Below, one piece after another: positions 8,806-17,560 of a stretch of 64,000 nucleotides of DNA. Positions within the stretch are counted from its first letter, which is position 1, and each line of letters opens with the position of its first letter. Below the pieces are notes generated by a model. That model searched no databases and was not told where the DNA came from. It was given only the letters and a program-made list of their open reading frames with translations. Both the position numbers and the translations under genes were made by a program. Source of the DNA: Telluribacter roseus (lineage in GTDB: Bacteria; Bacteroidota; Bacteroidia; Cytophagales; Spirosomataceae); assembly GCF_017355915.2 (NCBI RefSeq), contig NZ_JAFEUV020000003.1, positions 628,858 to 692,857 of the forward strand, read 5' to 3'.

Positions 8806-11247
8806 TCAGAAATCGATACGGTAGTAGAATACCGGCAGGAAGCCCAGCTGGTACTCCTGCTTGATAAAGGAGCCATCCGGCTGTGGCGCATAGCTCAGTG
8901 ACAGCAGGTTCTGAATCCCCAGCACATTTACCAGGTCTACGGCAATGGTGTGGGTCAGTCCGGCCCGGTTGATCTTATATTCGGTCTTGATATCAAACCG
9001 GCGGTAGGGCGCGAATTGCAGTGTATTGCGTCCGGCATCTTCATACACAATCTCCTGCTGAGCACGTGAAGCCGCTTCGTCTACCGGGCCGTACCAGCGC
9101 CCGCCAATCGCCGTAAACTTCGCTCCAATATTGAGCCGTGACCGCTCCTTAATTACGAACTCCTTCGAGAACAACGCGTTGAAAGCGTAGCGTCCGTTGA
9201 AGTCGGTGTTGCGCCATACGCCATCGTTGGCCCGGTACCTTGAGTCAAAGATGGACGAGGTAATCAGGAAGTAGTACCCCTGGCTGAAGAATTTTTCCAG
9301 TGTCAGCTCTACCCCGTAGTTGCGTCCAATGCCCTGGTTGACCAGCTGGTTGGGAAAGATGCGGGTAAAGGCCGAGCCGGTATTGAGGATAGAAAACGAG
9401 CTCGTTGGCGAAGCCTCCACGGGTACATCAAACAGGCGCTGGTAGTAGGCCTCAGCGAGCAGGCGCATGTTCTGTCCCAGCAGACGGCTGTAGCCGGTTA
9501 CCCAGTGCCAGCTCTTGGTCAGTCCCACATCCCGGTTAGGAAGTTTAGCTTTGCTGGTGACAGATCTGAGATCATCCCCATAAAAGTACGTATAGGTGGG
9601 CATCATCTGGCTGTGCAGTCCTGTCGCGAAAGTCAGCTTCTGACGATCAGGCAGGTCCCACGAGAGCCCGGCCCGGGGCTCGAAAGGAGAGAAGCTGTTG
9701 GTGTTAATAGAATTGTACAGGCTGCTTGCACCCAGGCTGAGCGTCAGCTTATCCGACAGCAAGTACTTCCACTGTATATAGGGTTGCAGCATCACGAAGG
9801 CCTCATTCGCATCCCAACGGCTGCGCCAGTCGCCGAGTTCCGTATTGGCTACATCTGTGAATGTGCGGGTACTATCCGTGGCTTTGAAGTTAAATACATC
9901 CGCATTGATACCGATCTTCAGGGTAGAACGGGCGCTGAACTTCCGGTTGAGCGAGGTAACGGCCGAAACCTTCGTCTCGCTGAACAGGTAGTCGAGGATG
10001 GGCGCCTTCCGCTCCACCACAAAACGATCGTTCTCAATGACCGGATTACCCTGGTTGTCTTTGCGCATAAACAGGTAGTCGTGGTTAGCATCCTGTGTAT
10101 TGTTGGATACCGCCAGCGTAGCCCGGAAGAAGGTAGCCCGGCTCAGTGGCTGGTTGTAGGTCAGTCCCATTACCCCCATTTTGGAAGTATAGTACTGGTC
10201 CCGGTCATTCTGCCCGAAAATGTTGCGGTCGTCGGCCTTCTGCTTACTGATCAGGATATCGACGGTACTGGTACCGCCTAGTCCCCACAGGGCTACGTTA
10301 CCGCCGTTGCGGGTAGGGAAGTTGAGGCGGAAAAATCCATCCTGATAGGTAGGTACGGCCTGGGTACCTATGTCGATACCTGCTTTGTTGAACAGCCAGA
10401 GGTTGGCGTAGCGGTAGCTGGCCAGGTACGATGAGCCGGACTTCTTGGAGATGGGGCCTTCGGCCATACCCTCCGTACCCAGAAAGCCAAACTGCGCCAT
10501 AAACTCGTGTTTCTGATTGTTACCATTGCGCAGCTTCAGGTCAAAGGCACCGGCGATGGAGTTGCCGAACTCGGCCGGAAATGCGCCGGTAAAAAAGTCG
10601 GAGTTGGCCAGATACCGGTTGTTGACTATACTTACCGGTCCACCCGAGGTACCGGCTATGGCAAAGTGGTTGGGGTTGGGAATACTTACGCCTTCCAGCC
10701 GCCACAGTACTCCCGAGGGCGAGTTCCCCCGGATCACGATGTCGTTGCGCGAGTCGTCGGCTCCCTGTACTCCCGCAAAGTTAGAGGCCATACGGGCGGG
10801 CTCGCCGCGGCTCCCGGCGTAGCGCTCCGTTTCTTCCACCGAAAACTGCCTCGCCGATACAATAGCCATTTCGTTGGTAGCCTCTCCGTTGCGGCGCGCT
10901 CGGACGGTCACCGCCGTCAGCTCCGTAACGCTCTCTTCCATCTCTACGTTCAGGATGGTCTCGCGTCCGGCATCTATGACTATGTTATTAAGCAGTACAT
11001 CTTTATAGCCTACCAGCGTAAAACGTACACTGTGACGGCCTACGGGTACATGGGCAATCCGGTATACTCCGGCCGTATCCGTAATAGTACCCAATGTAGA
11101 GCTACCATCTACTACTATCGTAGCGCCGGTCAGCGGAAACCGGGATTCTTTATCAACGGCCCGCCCGCGTAGGGTTTGGGTAATCTGGGCCGTAGCGGTG
11201 AAGGCAATGCCAAGGATAAGGAGTGAGCTAAGTATAAAGTTCTTCAT
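8806..11247 (-). CDS. TonB-dependent outer-membrane receptor with carboxypeptidase-like N-domain
   Basis: Outer-membrane protein of 813 residues. It has a signal peptide ending near TATAQ, an N-terminal carboxypeptidase-D-like regulatory domain (TLRGRAVDKESRFPLTGATIVV ... TDTAGVYRIAHVPVG), a plug domain (about 120-240, with NDIVIRGNSPSGVLWRLEG and NPNHFAIAG) and a C-terminal beta-barrel ending in an aromatic residue (FYYRIDF). There is no SusD partner, so it is not a typical polysaccharide locus; the substrate is unknown. It is divergent from the lysine degradation operon. The minus-strand box TAATTTTG at 11285-11292 is a good promoter candidate. Confidence 0.9.
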   Translation of the reverse strand: MKNFILSSLLILGIAFTATAQITQTLRGRAVDKESRFPLTGATIVVDGSSTLGTITDTAGVYRIAHVPVGRHSVRFTLVGYKDVLLNNIVIDAGRETILNVEMEESVTELTAVTVRARRNGEATNEMAIVSARQFSVEETERYAGSRGEPARMASNFAGVQGADDSRNDIVIRGNSPSGVLWRLEGVSIPNPNHFAIAGTSGGPVSIVNNRYLANSDFFTGAFPAEFGNSIAGAFDLKLRNGNNQKHEFMAQFGFLGTEGMAEGPISKKSGSSYLASYRYANLWLFNKAGIDIGTQAVPTYQDGFFRLNFPTRNGGNVALWGLGGTSTVDILISKQKADDRNIFGQNDRDQYYTSKMGVMGLTYNQPLSRATFFRATLAVSNNTQDANHDYLFMRKDNQGNPVIENDRFVVERKAPILDYLFSETKVSAVTSLNRKFSARSTLKIGINADVFNFKATDSTRTFTDVANTELGDWRSRWDANEAFVMLQPYIQWKYLLSDKLTLSLGASSLYNSINTNSFSPFEPRAGLSWDLPDRQKLTFATGLHSQMMPTYTYFYGDDLRSVTSKAKLPNRDVGLTKSWHWVTGYSRLLGQNMRLLAEAYYQRLFDVPVEASPTSSFSILNTGSAFTRIFPNQLVNQGIGRNYGVELTLEKFFSQGYYFLITSSIFDSRYRANDGVWRNTDFNGRYAFNALFSKEFVIKERSRLNIGAKFTAIGGRWYGPVDEAASRAQQEIVYEDAGRNTLQFAPYRRFDIKTEYKINRAGLTHTIAVDLVNVLGIQNLLSLSYAPQPDGSFIKQEYQLGFLPVFYYRIDF

Positions 11248-11549
11248 GCGGTGTAAAGAGGGGTACTATGCTGGAAATTAGGTGCAAAATTATATTTATT
11301 ACTAAGAAAACATATATTTGCCCAAACCGCTGTAAAAGATTTGAATCCAGCCATTAACATACAGCTTGCCCATATGGCTTTTCTCCGCAGCATGAGTTCC
11401 CATGTGCCGGGCATGTAAGTACTTTCTTTTGGCCTTTCTGGTCCTTCTATCATCTATTTTATCGTAAAGTGGCTATTGAAACATCCTCTTTCGGGGAGAG
11501 TTATTTCTATACTATACCTCATACGTTCATTCTAATCAAGCACTCTATT
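11248..11549. other. Divergent promoter region, TonB receptor / lysine operon
   Basis: About 300 bases without a gene. It holds an exact -7 box for the minus strand (TAATTTTG) and one for the plus strand (TATATTTG, 11313-11320), the latter about 230 bases before the dehydrogenase start. Short open frames inside it show no family signature. Confidence 0.45.
11285..11292 (-). promoter_or_regulatory. Promoter -7 box of the TonB receptor gene
   Basis: The minus-strand sequence TAATTTTG matches TAnnTTTG exactly and lies 38 bases upstream of the ATG, a typical leader length. No convincing -33 TTG is seen. Confidence 0.5.
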
Positions 11550-12611
11550 ATGAAAAAAATCCTTGTCATTGGCATGGGAAAGGTGGGCTCGCTGGTGGGT
11601 ACCTTACTGGCCAAGCAGTTTGATGTTACCGGTTTTGATAAAGCGCAGCCTGCTGTTGAACTGGGCTTTCCTATAATCAAAGGTGATGTGACCAATGTAA
11701 GTACCCTGGAGCAGATAATTCCGGGTTATGATGCGGTGGTATCGTGCATGCCTTACAATCTCAACCTTCCAATCGCACTGGTAGCTTACAAAGCAGGGAT
11801 CCATTATTTTGATTTGACCGAAGATGTACCTACCACTACGGCTGTCCGCGAAATGGCCAAAGACAGTAAGGGCGTGATGGCCCCGCAGTGTGGGCTGGCA
11901 CCGGGCCTGATCGGCATTGTCGGGGCTGATCTGGCGGGGCGCTTTAGTAAGATACGCGATATGGAGCTACGGGTAGGCGCACTGCCCCGCTTTCCCAATG
12001 GGTTGCTGGGCTACTCCTTTACCTGGTCGCCGGCGGGTGTGATCAATGAGTACATCAATGATGCCGAAGTAATCCATAACGGAGTGCGCAAGATGGTACC
12101 TTCGCTGGAAGGCATTGAGATGATCAACATCGAAGGGCAGGAGTTTGAGGCTTTTAGTACTTCCGGTGGGCTGGGTACCATGTGCGAGACCTACGAAGGC
12201 CGGCTCGATACCCTCAACTACAAGACCATCCGCTACCCCGGTCACTGCCGACTGATGCGCTTCATGCTGTACGAACTGATCCTGAAAGAGCAGCGGGAGC
12301 TGGTAGAGAAAATATTGACCGAAGCCAAGCCCCCCGTCCAGGATGATGTCGTGTACGTGTATGCCGTCGTAGAAGGCTGGAAGGGTGACCACCTGGAGCG
12401 TGAGGAGTTTTATAGGGCCTACCATCCCATCGAGATCGACGGGCAGCGCTGGCGGGCCATATCGTGGACTACGGCCGGCTCCATAGCGGCGGTAGTAGAG
12501 ATGGTCGCGGCGGGTACTTTGCCCCGACAGGGCTTCCTGAAGCAGGAAGAGATACCGCTGGAGGCCTTCCTGGCTACCCAAAACGGCAGCTTATTCGTAG
12601 ATCGTGATTAA
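11550..12611 (+). CDS. Saccharopine dehydrogenase-family protein (lysine degradation)
   Basis: NAD(P)-dependent dehydrogenase of 353 residues with an N-terminal Rossmann motif (ILVIGMGKVGSLVG) and the saccharopine dehydrogenase C-terminal domain (QCGLAPGLIGIVGADL, TSGGLGTMCETYEG, NYKTIRYPGHC). It either cleaves saccharopine to aminoadipate semialdehyde and glutamate or, like the lysine 6-dehydrogenases of this length, deaminates lysine directly. The next gene, 46 bases downstream, oxidises that semialdehyde, which supports a catabolic role. I chose ATG 11550 because MKKILVIGMG is the natural Rossmann start; the frame upstream to 11469 (a GTG) has no homology pattern. Confidence 0.85.
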   Translation: MKKILVIGMGKVGSLVGTLLAKQFDVTGFDKAQPAVELGFPIIKGDVTNVSTLEQIIPGYDAVVSCMPYNLNLPIALVAYKAGIHYFDLTEDVPTTTAVREMAKDSKGVMAPQCGLAPGLIGIVGADLAGRFSKIRDMELRVGALPRFPNGLLGYSFTWSPAGVINEYINDAEVIHNGVRKMVPSLEGIEMINIEGQEFEAFSTSGGLGTMCETYEGRLDTLNYKTIRYPGHCRLMRFMLYELILKEQRELVEKILTEAKPPVQDDVVYVYAVVEGWKGDHLEREEFYRAYHPIEIDGQRWRAISWTTAGSIAAVVEMVAAGTLPRQGFLKQEEIPLEAFLATQNGSLFVDRD

Positions 12612-12657
12612 GCACTCCCTACTTAATGTATTAGACAAGATATATCAACAAACTACC

Positions 12658-14184
12658 ATGAAAGAGATACTGGATAAATTAGGGATAAAGTCTGAGAACG
12701 CGGGCATAAGTACCGGGCAGCAAAGCTGGGAGGGAGGCGGAGGCCTTATTGAATCCTACTCGCCCGTAGATGGGCAGCTGATCGCCAGCGTCAGGGAAGC
12801 CAGCCGCGAAGACTACGACCGGGTGATCGAACAGGCCCTGGTGGCCTTCAGGGAGTGGCGGGTACTACCCGCACCGAAGCGCGGAGAAGTAGTACGGCAG
12901 ATTGGGGATCAGCTTCGTGCTTATAAGCGTGAGTTGGGTACGCTGGTGAGCTACGAAATGGGCAAAAGCCTGCAGGAAGGTATGGGTGAAGTACAGGAGA
13001 TGATCGACATCTGTGACTTCGCGGTAGGTTTGTCACGTCAGCTCTATGGCCTCACTATGCATAGCGAGCGGCCCCTGCACCGCATGTACGAGCAGTGGCA
13101 CCCGCTGGGGGTAGTAGGCATTATATCGGCCTTTAACTTCCCCGTAGCGGTTTGGTCCTGGAACTCGATGCTAGCCTGGGTATGTGGCGATGTATGTGTA
13201 TGGAAAGCTTCCGAAAAAGCACCTTTATCATCAATAGCCTGTCAGAATATCATCCGGGAGGTACTCGTCCGGAACGGGGTACCCGAAGGGGTATCCTGTC
13301 TGGTAACGGGGGGGCGTGATGTGGGGGTATGGCTGTCGGAAGATACGCGGGTACCGCTGGTATCGGCTACGGGTAGTACCCGTATGGGCAAAGCCGTGGG
13401 CGAGGCCGTAGGGCGGCGCCTGGGACGGAGCCTGCTGGAGCTGGGAGGGAACAATGCCATTATCGTAGCTCCCTCGGCGGATCTGAACATAGCTATACCG
13501 GGTATAGTATTCGGTGCAGTAGGTACGGCCGGGCAGCGCTGTACCTCTACCCGTCGCCTTATCATCCACGAGAGCATCTATGAGGAGGTAAAACAGCGGC
13601 TTGCCAAAGCGTACTCGCAGCTCCGGATCGGGAACCCGTTGGACGAAACCAATCACGTAGGGCCACTTATTGATCAAGATGCCGTAGAAGCGTACCTGGC
13701 CGCCGCTGAGGAAGTCCGCAAAGCGGGAGGTACCTTCGTGGTGGAGCCTAAGGTGCTGGAAGGGCCGGGCTACGAGTCGGGCTGCTACGTGGCGCCCTGT
13801 ATTGCGGAGGTAGAGAATCATTACTCCATCGTACAGCACGAAACCTTTGCTCCCATCCTGTACCTGATCCGGTATAGTACCATCGAAGAAGCCATTGAGC
13901 TGCAGAATGGCGTTCCGCAGGGATTATCATCAGCTATCTTCACCCTCAGCATGCGGGAGTCGGAGCTGTTCCTGTCGCACGCCGGCTCAGACTGTGGCAT
14001 TGCTAACGTAAACATAGGTACTTCGGGGGCGGAGATCGGAGGAGCCTTTGGAGGAGAAAAAGATTCCGGTGGGGGACGTGAATCCGGCTCCGACGCCTGG
14101 CGTGCCTACATGCGTCGACAGACTAATACCATCAACTATGGAAACGCCCTACCACTGGCTCAGGGTATCAAGTTTGATCTTTAA
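12658..14184 (+). CDS. Aminoadipate semialdehyde dehydrogenase (ALDH7 family)
   Basis: Aldehyde dehydrogenase of 508 residues. Catalytic residues are N160 (SAFNFPVAVW), E261 (LELGGNNAI) and C295 (GTAGQRCTSTRR). The GQRCTSTRR and EIGGAFGGEKDSGGGRESGSDAW stretches are typical of the ALDH7/antiquitin group, which oxidises alpha-aminoadipate semialdehyde to alpha-aminoadipate in lysine catabolism. It follows the saccharopine dehydrogenase-like gene by 46 bases, forming a two-gene operon. I chose ATG 12658; the longer frame from 12604 would overlap the preceding stop codon. A strong terminator follows. Confidence 0.9.
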   Translation: MKEILDKLGIKSENAGISTGQQSWEGGGGLIESYSPVDGQLIASVREASREDYDRVIEQALVAFREWRVLPAPKRGEVVRQIGDQLRAYKRELGTLVSYEMGKSLQEGMGEVQEMIDICDFAVGLSRQLYGLTMHSERPLHRMYEQWHPLGVVGIISAFNFPVAVWSWNSMLAWVCGDVCVWKASEKAPLSSIACQNIIREVLVRNGVPEGVSCLVTGGRDVGVWLSEDTRVPLVSATGSTRMGKAVGEAVGRRLGRSLLELGGNNAIIVAPSADLNIAIPGIVFGAVGTAGQRCTSTRRLIIHESIYEEVKQRLAKAYSQLRIGNPLDETNHVGPLIDQDAVEAYLAAAEEVRKAGGTFVVEPKVLEGPGYESGCYVAPCIAEVENHYSIVQHETFAPILYLIRYSTIEEAIELQNGVPQGLSSAIFTLSMRESELFLSHAGSDCGIANVNIGTSGAEIGGAFGGEKDSGGGRESGSDAWRAYMRRQTNTINYGNALPLAQGIKFDL

Positions 14185-14207
14185 TTCTATATTATCTATA
14201 TAAATAG

Positions 14208-14257
14208 AAAGAGCCTCCCGGTTTGGTGCTAACTGGCACCGGCCGGGAGGCTCTTTT
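14208..14257. terminator. Bidirectional terminator after the lysine operon
   Basis: A 14-bp stem (AAAGAGCCTCCCGG / CCGGGAGGCTCTTT) has a further small hairpin (GGTGC ... GCACC) in its loop and ends in a T tract, with an A tract on the other side. It serves both convergent genes. Confidence 0.92.
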
Positions 14258-14273
14258 AATTAAGTAGTACCTA

Positions 14274-14975
14274 TTACTTGATCACCGCTGTGATCTTGTC
14301 GTAGTACAGAGTTGTTTTTCCTTCGAAACCTGAGTCAGTACCTACGCACAGCCAGATCTCACCGTTAGCGTTAGGCTTGACCGATACAGGTGTTTCAGCG
14401 TTACCACGCTTTACCAGTTTGTAGACGAAGTCTTCTACACCGTTGCTTACATCGCCTAAAAGAATTACTTCTTTGCCACCCACAGCCTGTTGGCCTTTGT
14501 CGATGGTGACGGTGTAGAAATCGTCTACCAGTTTCTTCACGGGCTCGTTAGGTGAAGCTCCCGCTTTCAGGTACACCGAGCTACCGGGTGATCCACCGAT
14601 TCCTACGCTGTTGGCGGGATAGTCGGTACCCAGGTCAATCTCGAAAGTTACTTTGTAGGTACGGTTAGGGTCGAGGCCGGTAACCTTTCTTTTGAGGAAC
14701 ATAAACATGTCGTCGCTCCGGTTCATACCTTCGATCTTCATGGCCTTTCTGGAGGCATCGATCGCAGCAGGGAGTGAAGTACGTTCCAGTTTAAATTCCA
14801 TAATGGAATCCTGTGCAGTAGAGTATTCAGCAAAGTCTCCGGTCCAGTCGTCCGCGCTGGTTTCAAAGTCTGAAACGATCTTTTTTTCGGCATCTACTGT
14901 GTCTTGCTGAGGGTCACAAGCTGTCATGCTTACTACTGTAAGGGCGGTGAAGCCCAACCACATCCATTTCTTCAT
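14274..14975 (-). CDS. Lipoprotein of unknown function
   Basis: Protein of 233 residues with a lipoprotein signal peptide: a hydrophobic stretch followed by SMTAC, with lipidated Cys20. The mature part begins with an acidic segment (FETSADDWTGDFAEY) and contains TYKVTFEIDLGTDYP and a C-terminal strand-rich region (GEIWLCVGTDSGFEGKTTLYYDKI). The pattern suggests a single beta-sandwich, perhaps carbohydrate-binding-like, but I cannot name the family. It is probably anchored in the outer membrane or at the cell surface. It is a single gene between two terminator-bounded units. Confidence 0.75.
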   Translation of the reverse strand: MKKWMWLGFTALTVVSMTACDPQQDTVDAEKKIVSDFETSADDWTGDFAEYSTAQDSIMEFKLERTSLPAAIDASRKAMKIEGMNRSDDMFMFLKRKVTGLDPNRTYKVTFEIDLGTDYPANSVGIGGSPGSSVYLKAGASPNEPVKKLVDDFYTVTIDKGQQAVGGKEVILLGDVSNGVEDFVYKLVKRGNAETPVSVKPNANGEIWLCVGTDSGFEGKTTLYYDKITAVIK

Positions 14976-15182
14976 GGCGTTGAGTTGTTTGTTGAGTTAG
15001 GTTATTAAAATAATTAAAGAACTACTCAATAGACTCGTGCCTTAGCGTGTAGGTTGGAATGGCAGAATAAAATTTTGTGTATTTTTTTGTAATCACTTGG
15101 CTACCTGTATTATAGAATATACGTAAAAAATATAATTTTAAAGGAGGCCTTGCGATGAAACCCAACGTGCCCAAGTACCCCT

Positions 15183-15662
15183 TTAGCCAGCCTCAGCAAC
15201 CTGTCGCTCCTGAGATCTGACGTTTTTGTGACGGTGTAGCAGGTGTATGGATAACAGGTCAAATAGAAGAAGAACAGCTCCCTGCAGGAGTACTGAATAG
15301 CCAAATCCGGTGAAATAGGCAGCATATTCTCCCGCTAACGTTCCTTTTTTCAGCAACCACAGACCAGCCATGAGGTAGGTACTATCCAGAAAAATATTGA
15401 TCAGGAGTACTTTTCTGAACTGCCGGGATCGGGACAGGGCACTACCAGGGGTAGTGGTTTGGGTAGTCGAATACCACAGGATCAGACCTACTACCAGATT
15501 GACACTCCCCCAGGCGGCGTTCATGTGTAGAAAATGATGGAGGAGTCCTGCGCTGAAAAACATACCTACGCCACCTACCGTCAGGTTCAAAATGGCCCAA
15601 GCTATAAGCGCATACGTGTGCCTTAGAATGTGACGCTGTACGTAGTCGGATGGGATTGTCAT
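15183..15662 (-). CDS. Small integral membrane protein of unknown function
   Basis: Protein of 159 residues with four predicted membrane spans (HTYALIAWAILNLTVGGVGM, NAAWGSVNLVVGLILWYST, IFLDSTYLMAGLWLL, SVLLQGAVLLLFDLLSIHLL). MNAAWGSVN is the most conserved-looking motif and resembles an uncharacterised Bacteroidota membrane family, but I cannot name it firmly. It is the last gene of a three-gene minus-strand cluster with a second membrane protein and an outer-membrane-like protein. Confidence 0.7.
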   Translation of the reverse strand: MTIPSDYVQRHILRHTYALIAWAILNLTVGGVGMFFSAGLLHHFLHMNAAWGSVNLVVGLILWYSTTQTTTPGSALSRSRQFRKVLLINIFLDSTYLMAGLWLLKKGTLAGEYAAYFTGFGYSVLLQGAVLLLFDLLSIHLLHRHKNVRSQERQVAEAG

Positions 15663-15698
15663 AAGAGTAGGTGTAGTAGTGGGTGCTCTTCTTACCCG

Positions 15699-16235
15699 CT
15701 AAGAGTGATCAGCTGTCTGCATATCAGGTGTAGTGGCCCGGGACGAATAGCGAGCCAGGTACTGCCAGAGGTATTGATGGCTTCTTCTTTGGTAAAGTAG
15801 GTAAAAGCTGGCTGCCATCAGGAGCGTAGACGGAAATGCCGAGCCAAAGCCTAACGGTGCTATACCCAGGCAGAAGGCTATCCCTCCCACGCAGCCCCAC
15901 CGGAACCAGCTTCCTTTTAGGAGCATGGCCAGGGCTATGGCTACTTGTCCCGCGGCTATACTCACTATGATAGGTACCGTAAACTGGCTGAAAGGCTCTT
16001 CAATAAACCATTTGTAGATGGACAGGAAGGTATAGTCGGCGTAGTCGTAGTACACCCAGGGAGATTCCAGAGCGGTTCGGGTATTGAAGTAGGCCGCTCC
16101 GGCAAATAACAGAAAGAACAGAAAGCGGGTCAGGTTGGGAAACCACTGGCTTCCGGCCAGCAGCAGCAGTGCCACCAGGTTGGTGATGCCATAGGCCATC
16201 CATAGGCTGGATTCGGGGATCATAGGAGATTCCAT
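15699..16235 (-). CDS. Integral membrane protein of unknown function
   Basis: Protein of 178 residues with about five membrane spans (YGITNLVALLLLAG, FLFFLLFAGAAYF, FTVPIIVSIAAGQVAIALAM, GCVGGIAFCLGIAPLGFG, LLMAASFYLLY). The ATG at 16235 gives a start before the first span and avoids overlap with the upstream gene that begins at 16932 and ends at 16273; longer forms would run into it. Spacing to its neighbours is 37 bases on each side, which suggests one transcript. The family was not recognised. Confidence 0.65.
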   Translation of the reverse strand: MESPMIPESSLWMAYGITNLVALLLLAGSQWFPNLTRFLFFLLFAGAAYFNTRTALESPWVYYDYADYTFLSIYKWFIEEPFSQFTVPIIVSIAAGQVAIALAMLLKGSWFRWGCVGGIAFCLGIAPLGFGSAFPSTLLMAASFYLLYQRRSHQYLWQYLARYSSRATTPDMQTADHS

Positions 16236-16272
16236 AGACAGAGGTTGTTTAGAGGATACAGATGGGTGCCGG

Positions 16273-16932
16273 TTATTTAAATACAGCGCCACCGCCGAGC
16301 GTAAGGGACGCATAGAAGCCCGCCGGACGACCCAGGGCCGTAAACTGCCAGCTACTGCTACTGATATCCCTTTCGTAAAACTGCGGTTGCCAGCTCCACA
16401 GGCACCCGACGCGTATCCCCAGCATCAGCAATTGTCCGGTTCGGCCCGGGCTCGCAGGGCTCTGGTGGAGGACTACGTCGGCGTTCATTCCTACGTCGGA
16501 TGTGTACTGGTAAAAGTGGCGAAGCTGATCCGTAGTGACGGTACGTTCGTTGAAGCTGATGGTGGTCAGGCCAGGACCCAGGGAAGGGTACAGAGCGTAG
16601 CGCTTGGTTTGCTTTACGATCCACCCTACCTTGAGGTGGCGGGTTGAGCCGGTGATGCTACTTTCGCTCCCGTCGGGGGCTACCCAATGCTTCCCCAGCC
16701 CCGCCACATTCAGTGAGAAAACAGCTCTTTGGGTGCGGTAAAACAGCTCACAACCCGCTGTACCGTAGCGGGCAGAAGGAGTACCCGGGTACTTAAGTAC
16801 TTCTTCTGATAGGGCATGTACGTTGGGCAGAGCGGCATATCCTCCGCTCAAAAAGCCACCCACTATACGTTGAGCCACGGCTGTCGAAGCAGTCAGTACG
16901 CCCAGTAGCAGTATAATAAACGCTGGTTTCAT
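16273..16932 (-). CDS. Secreted protein, probable small outer-membrane beta-barrel
   Basis: Protein of 219 residues with a clear signal peptide (ILLLGVLTASTAVAQ, cleavage after residue 20). The rest shows alternating strand patterns rich in Tyr, Gly and Ser (GTAGCELFYRTQRAVFSLNVAG, RYALYPSLGPGLTTISF) and ends FYASLTLGGGAVFK, as in small eight- to ten-strand outer-membrane barrels. It is the first gene of the three-gene envelope cluster. Two FNR-like palindromes lie 147 and 213 bases upstream of its start. Confidence 0.6.
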   Translation of the reverse strand: MKPAFIILLLGVLTASTAVAQRIVGGFLSGGYAALPNVHALSEEVLKYPGTPSARYGTAGCELFYRTQRAVFSLNVAGLGKHWVAPDGSESSITGSTRHLKVGWIVKQTKRYALYPSLGPGLTTISFNERTVTTDQLRHFYQYTSDVGMNADVVLHQSPASPGRTGQLLMLGIRVGCLWSWQPQFYERDISSSSWQFTALGRPAGFYASLTLGGGAVFK

Positions 16933-17078
16933 AGCTAGTGGTCAGGTTAAAGATCCGAATCGGAAAGCGTGGTGGTACACAGAGAAACTTCTATATCCAT
17001 AAAAGAAGCCCCGGTAGAGGCCGCATCAGGACTGAGCAAATACCGGGATAAAGGTACTAGTCTTCGTGCTGCTAATAC

Positions 17079-17092
17079 CTGATGAAAATCAG
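17079..17092. promoter_or_regulatory. FNR-like operator, site 1
   Basis: CTGATGAAAATCAG is a perfect inverted repeat of CTGAT with a 4-base spacer, the geometry of Crp/Fnr-family sites (TTGAT-N4-ATCAA). Its centre is 66 bases from site 2. Confidence 0.5.
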
Positions 17093-17144
17093 TGGGTTAA
17101 GTGATTGTAGGCAGGTGCTGCCGGCGCGCCTGCTGTAAGGCAAA

Positions 17145-17158
17145 CTGATAAGGATCAG
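17145..17158. promoter_or_regulatory. FNR-like operator, site 2
   Basis: CTGATAAGGATCAG has the same half-sites and spacer as site 1, and both copies are followed by TGG. The two sites lie about 90-165 bases upstream of the ytxH-type gene. Confidence 0.5.
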
Positions 17159-17248
17159 TGGCTGGACCAACTTTAGTCATTAGATACCCGGCTTGTTGAC
17201 CGGATATTTGTACCGGAATAACTTCTTAAACCATAATTGTTCACTCAT

Positions 17249-17491
17249 ATGAAAACAGAAAATGTAGTACTAGGTATAGCACTGGCCGCTGTGGCGGGAA
17301 TCGCCGTCGGAATGTTGTTTGCACCGGAGAAAGGAGAAAGAACCAGAAGAAAAATCAAGGAAAAGGGCGAAGACCTGCTGGATGATCTCCAGCACGATTA
17401 CGATCGGTCGGTGAAGCAAATCAAGCGTAAGGTAGAGACAGCCTACGAAAACCTGAGTGCCGAAATAAGCCAGTCAGAAGTACCTGTTTAG
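17249..17491 (+). CDS. YtxH domain protein
   Basis: Small protein of 80 residues: an N-terminal membrane span rich in Gly/Ala (VVLGIALAAVAGIAVGMLFAP) followed by EKGERTRRKIKEKGEDLLDD and a charged amphipathic helix. This is the YtxH/gas-vesicle-GvpP-like pattern, common in general stress proteins of the envelope. The start is taken as ATG 17249 (MKTENVVLG). The two FNR-like palindromes upstream suggest control by a Crp/Fnr-family regulator. Confidence 0.85.
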   Translation: MKTENVVLGIALAAVAGIAVGMLFAPEKGERTRRKIKEKGEDLLDDLQHDYDRSVKQIKRKVETAYENLSAEISQSEVPV

Positions 17492-17518
17492 TAAAATCCA
17501 TCCATAAGTTACACATCC

Positions 17519-17555
17519 GAAGGGGAACTGTCGAAAGCGGTTCTCCTTCGCTTTT
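17519..17555 (+). terminator. Terminator after the ytxH-type gene
   Basis: GAAGGGGAAC (17519-17528) pairs with GTTCTCCTTC (17540-17549) with one G-T wobble, followed by GCTTTTAT. Confidence 0.65.
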
Positions 17556-17560
17556 ATACA

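Larger units (their letters stand above)
16933..17248. other. Divergent regulatory region with two FNR-like palindromes
   Basis: This 316-base gap separates the envelope cluster from the ytxH-type gene. It contains CTGATGAAAATCAG and CTGATAAGGATCAG (listed separately) and no gene that I can support. TATTTG at 17205-17210 is a weak -7 candidate for the plus strand. Confidence 0.5.

Noticed and set aside
9505-11172. Plus-strand open frames of 221-258 codons opposite the first TonB receptor
   Set aside because: They are low-stop antisense frames of a clear receptor gene and have no protein-like motifs or start context.
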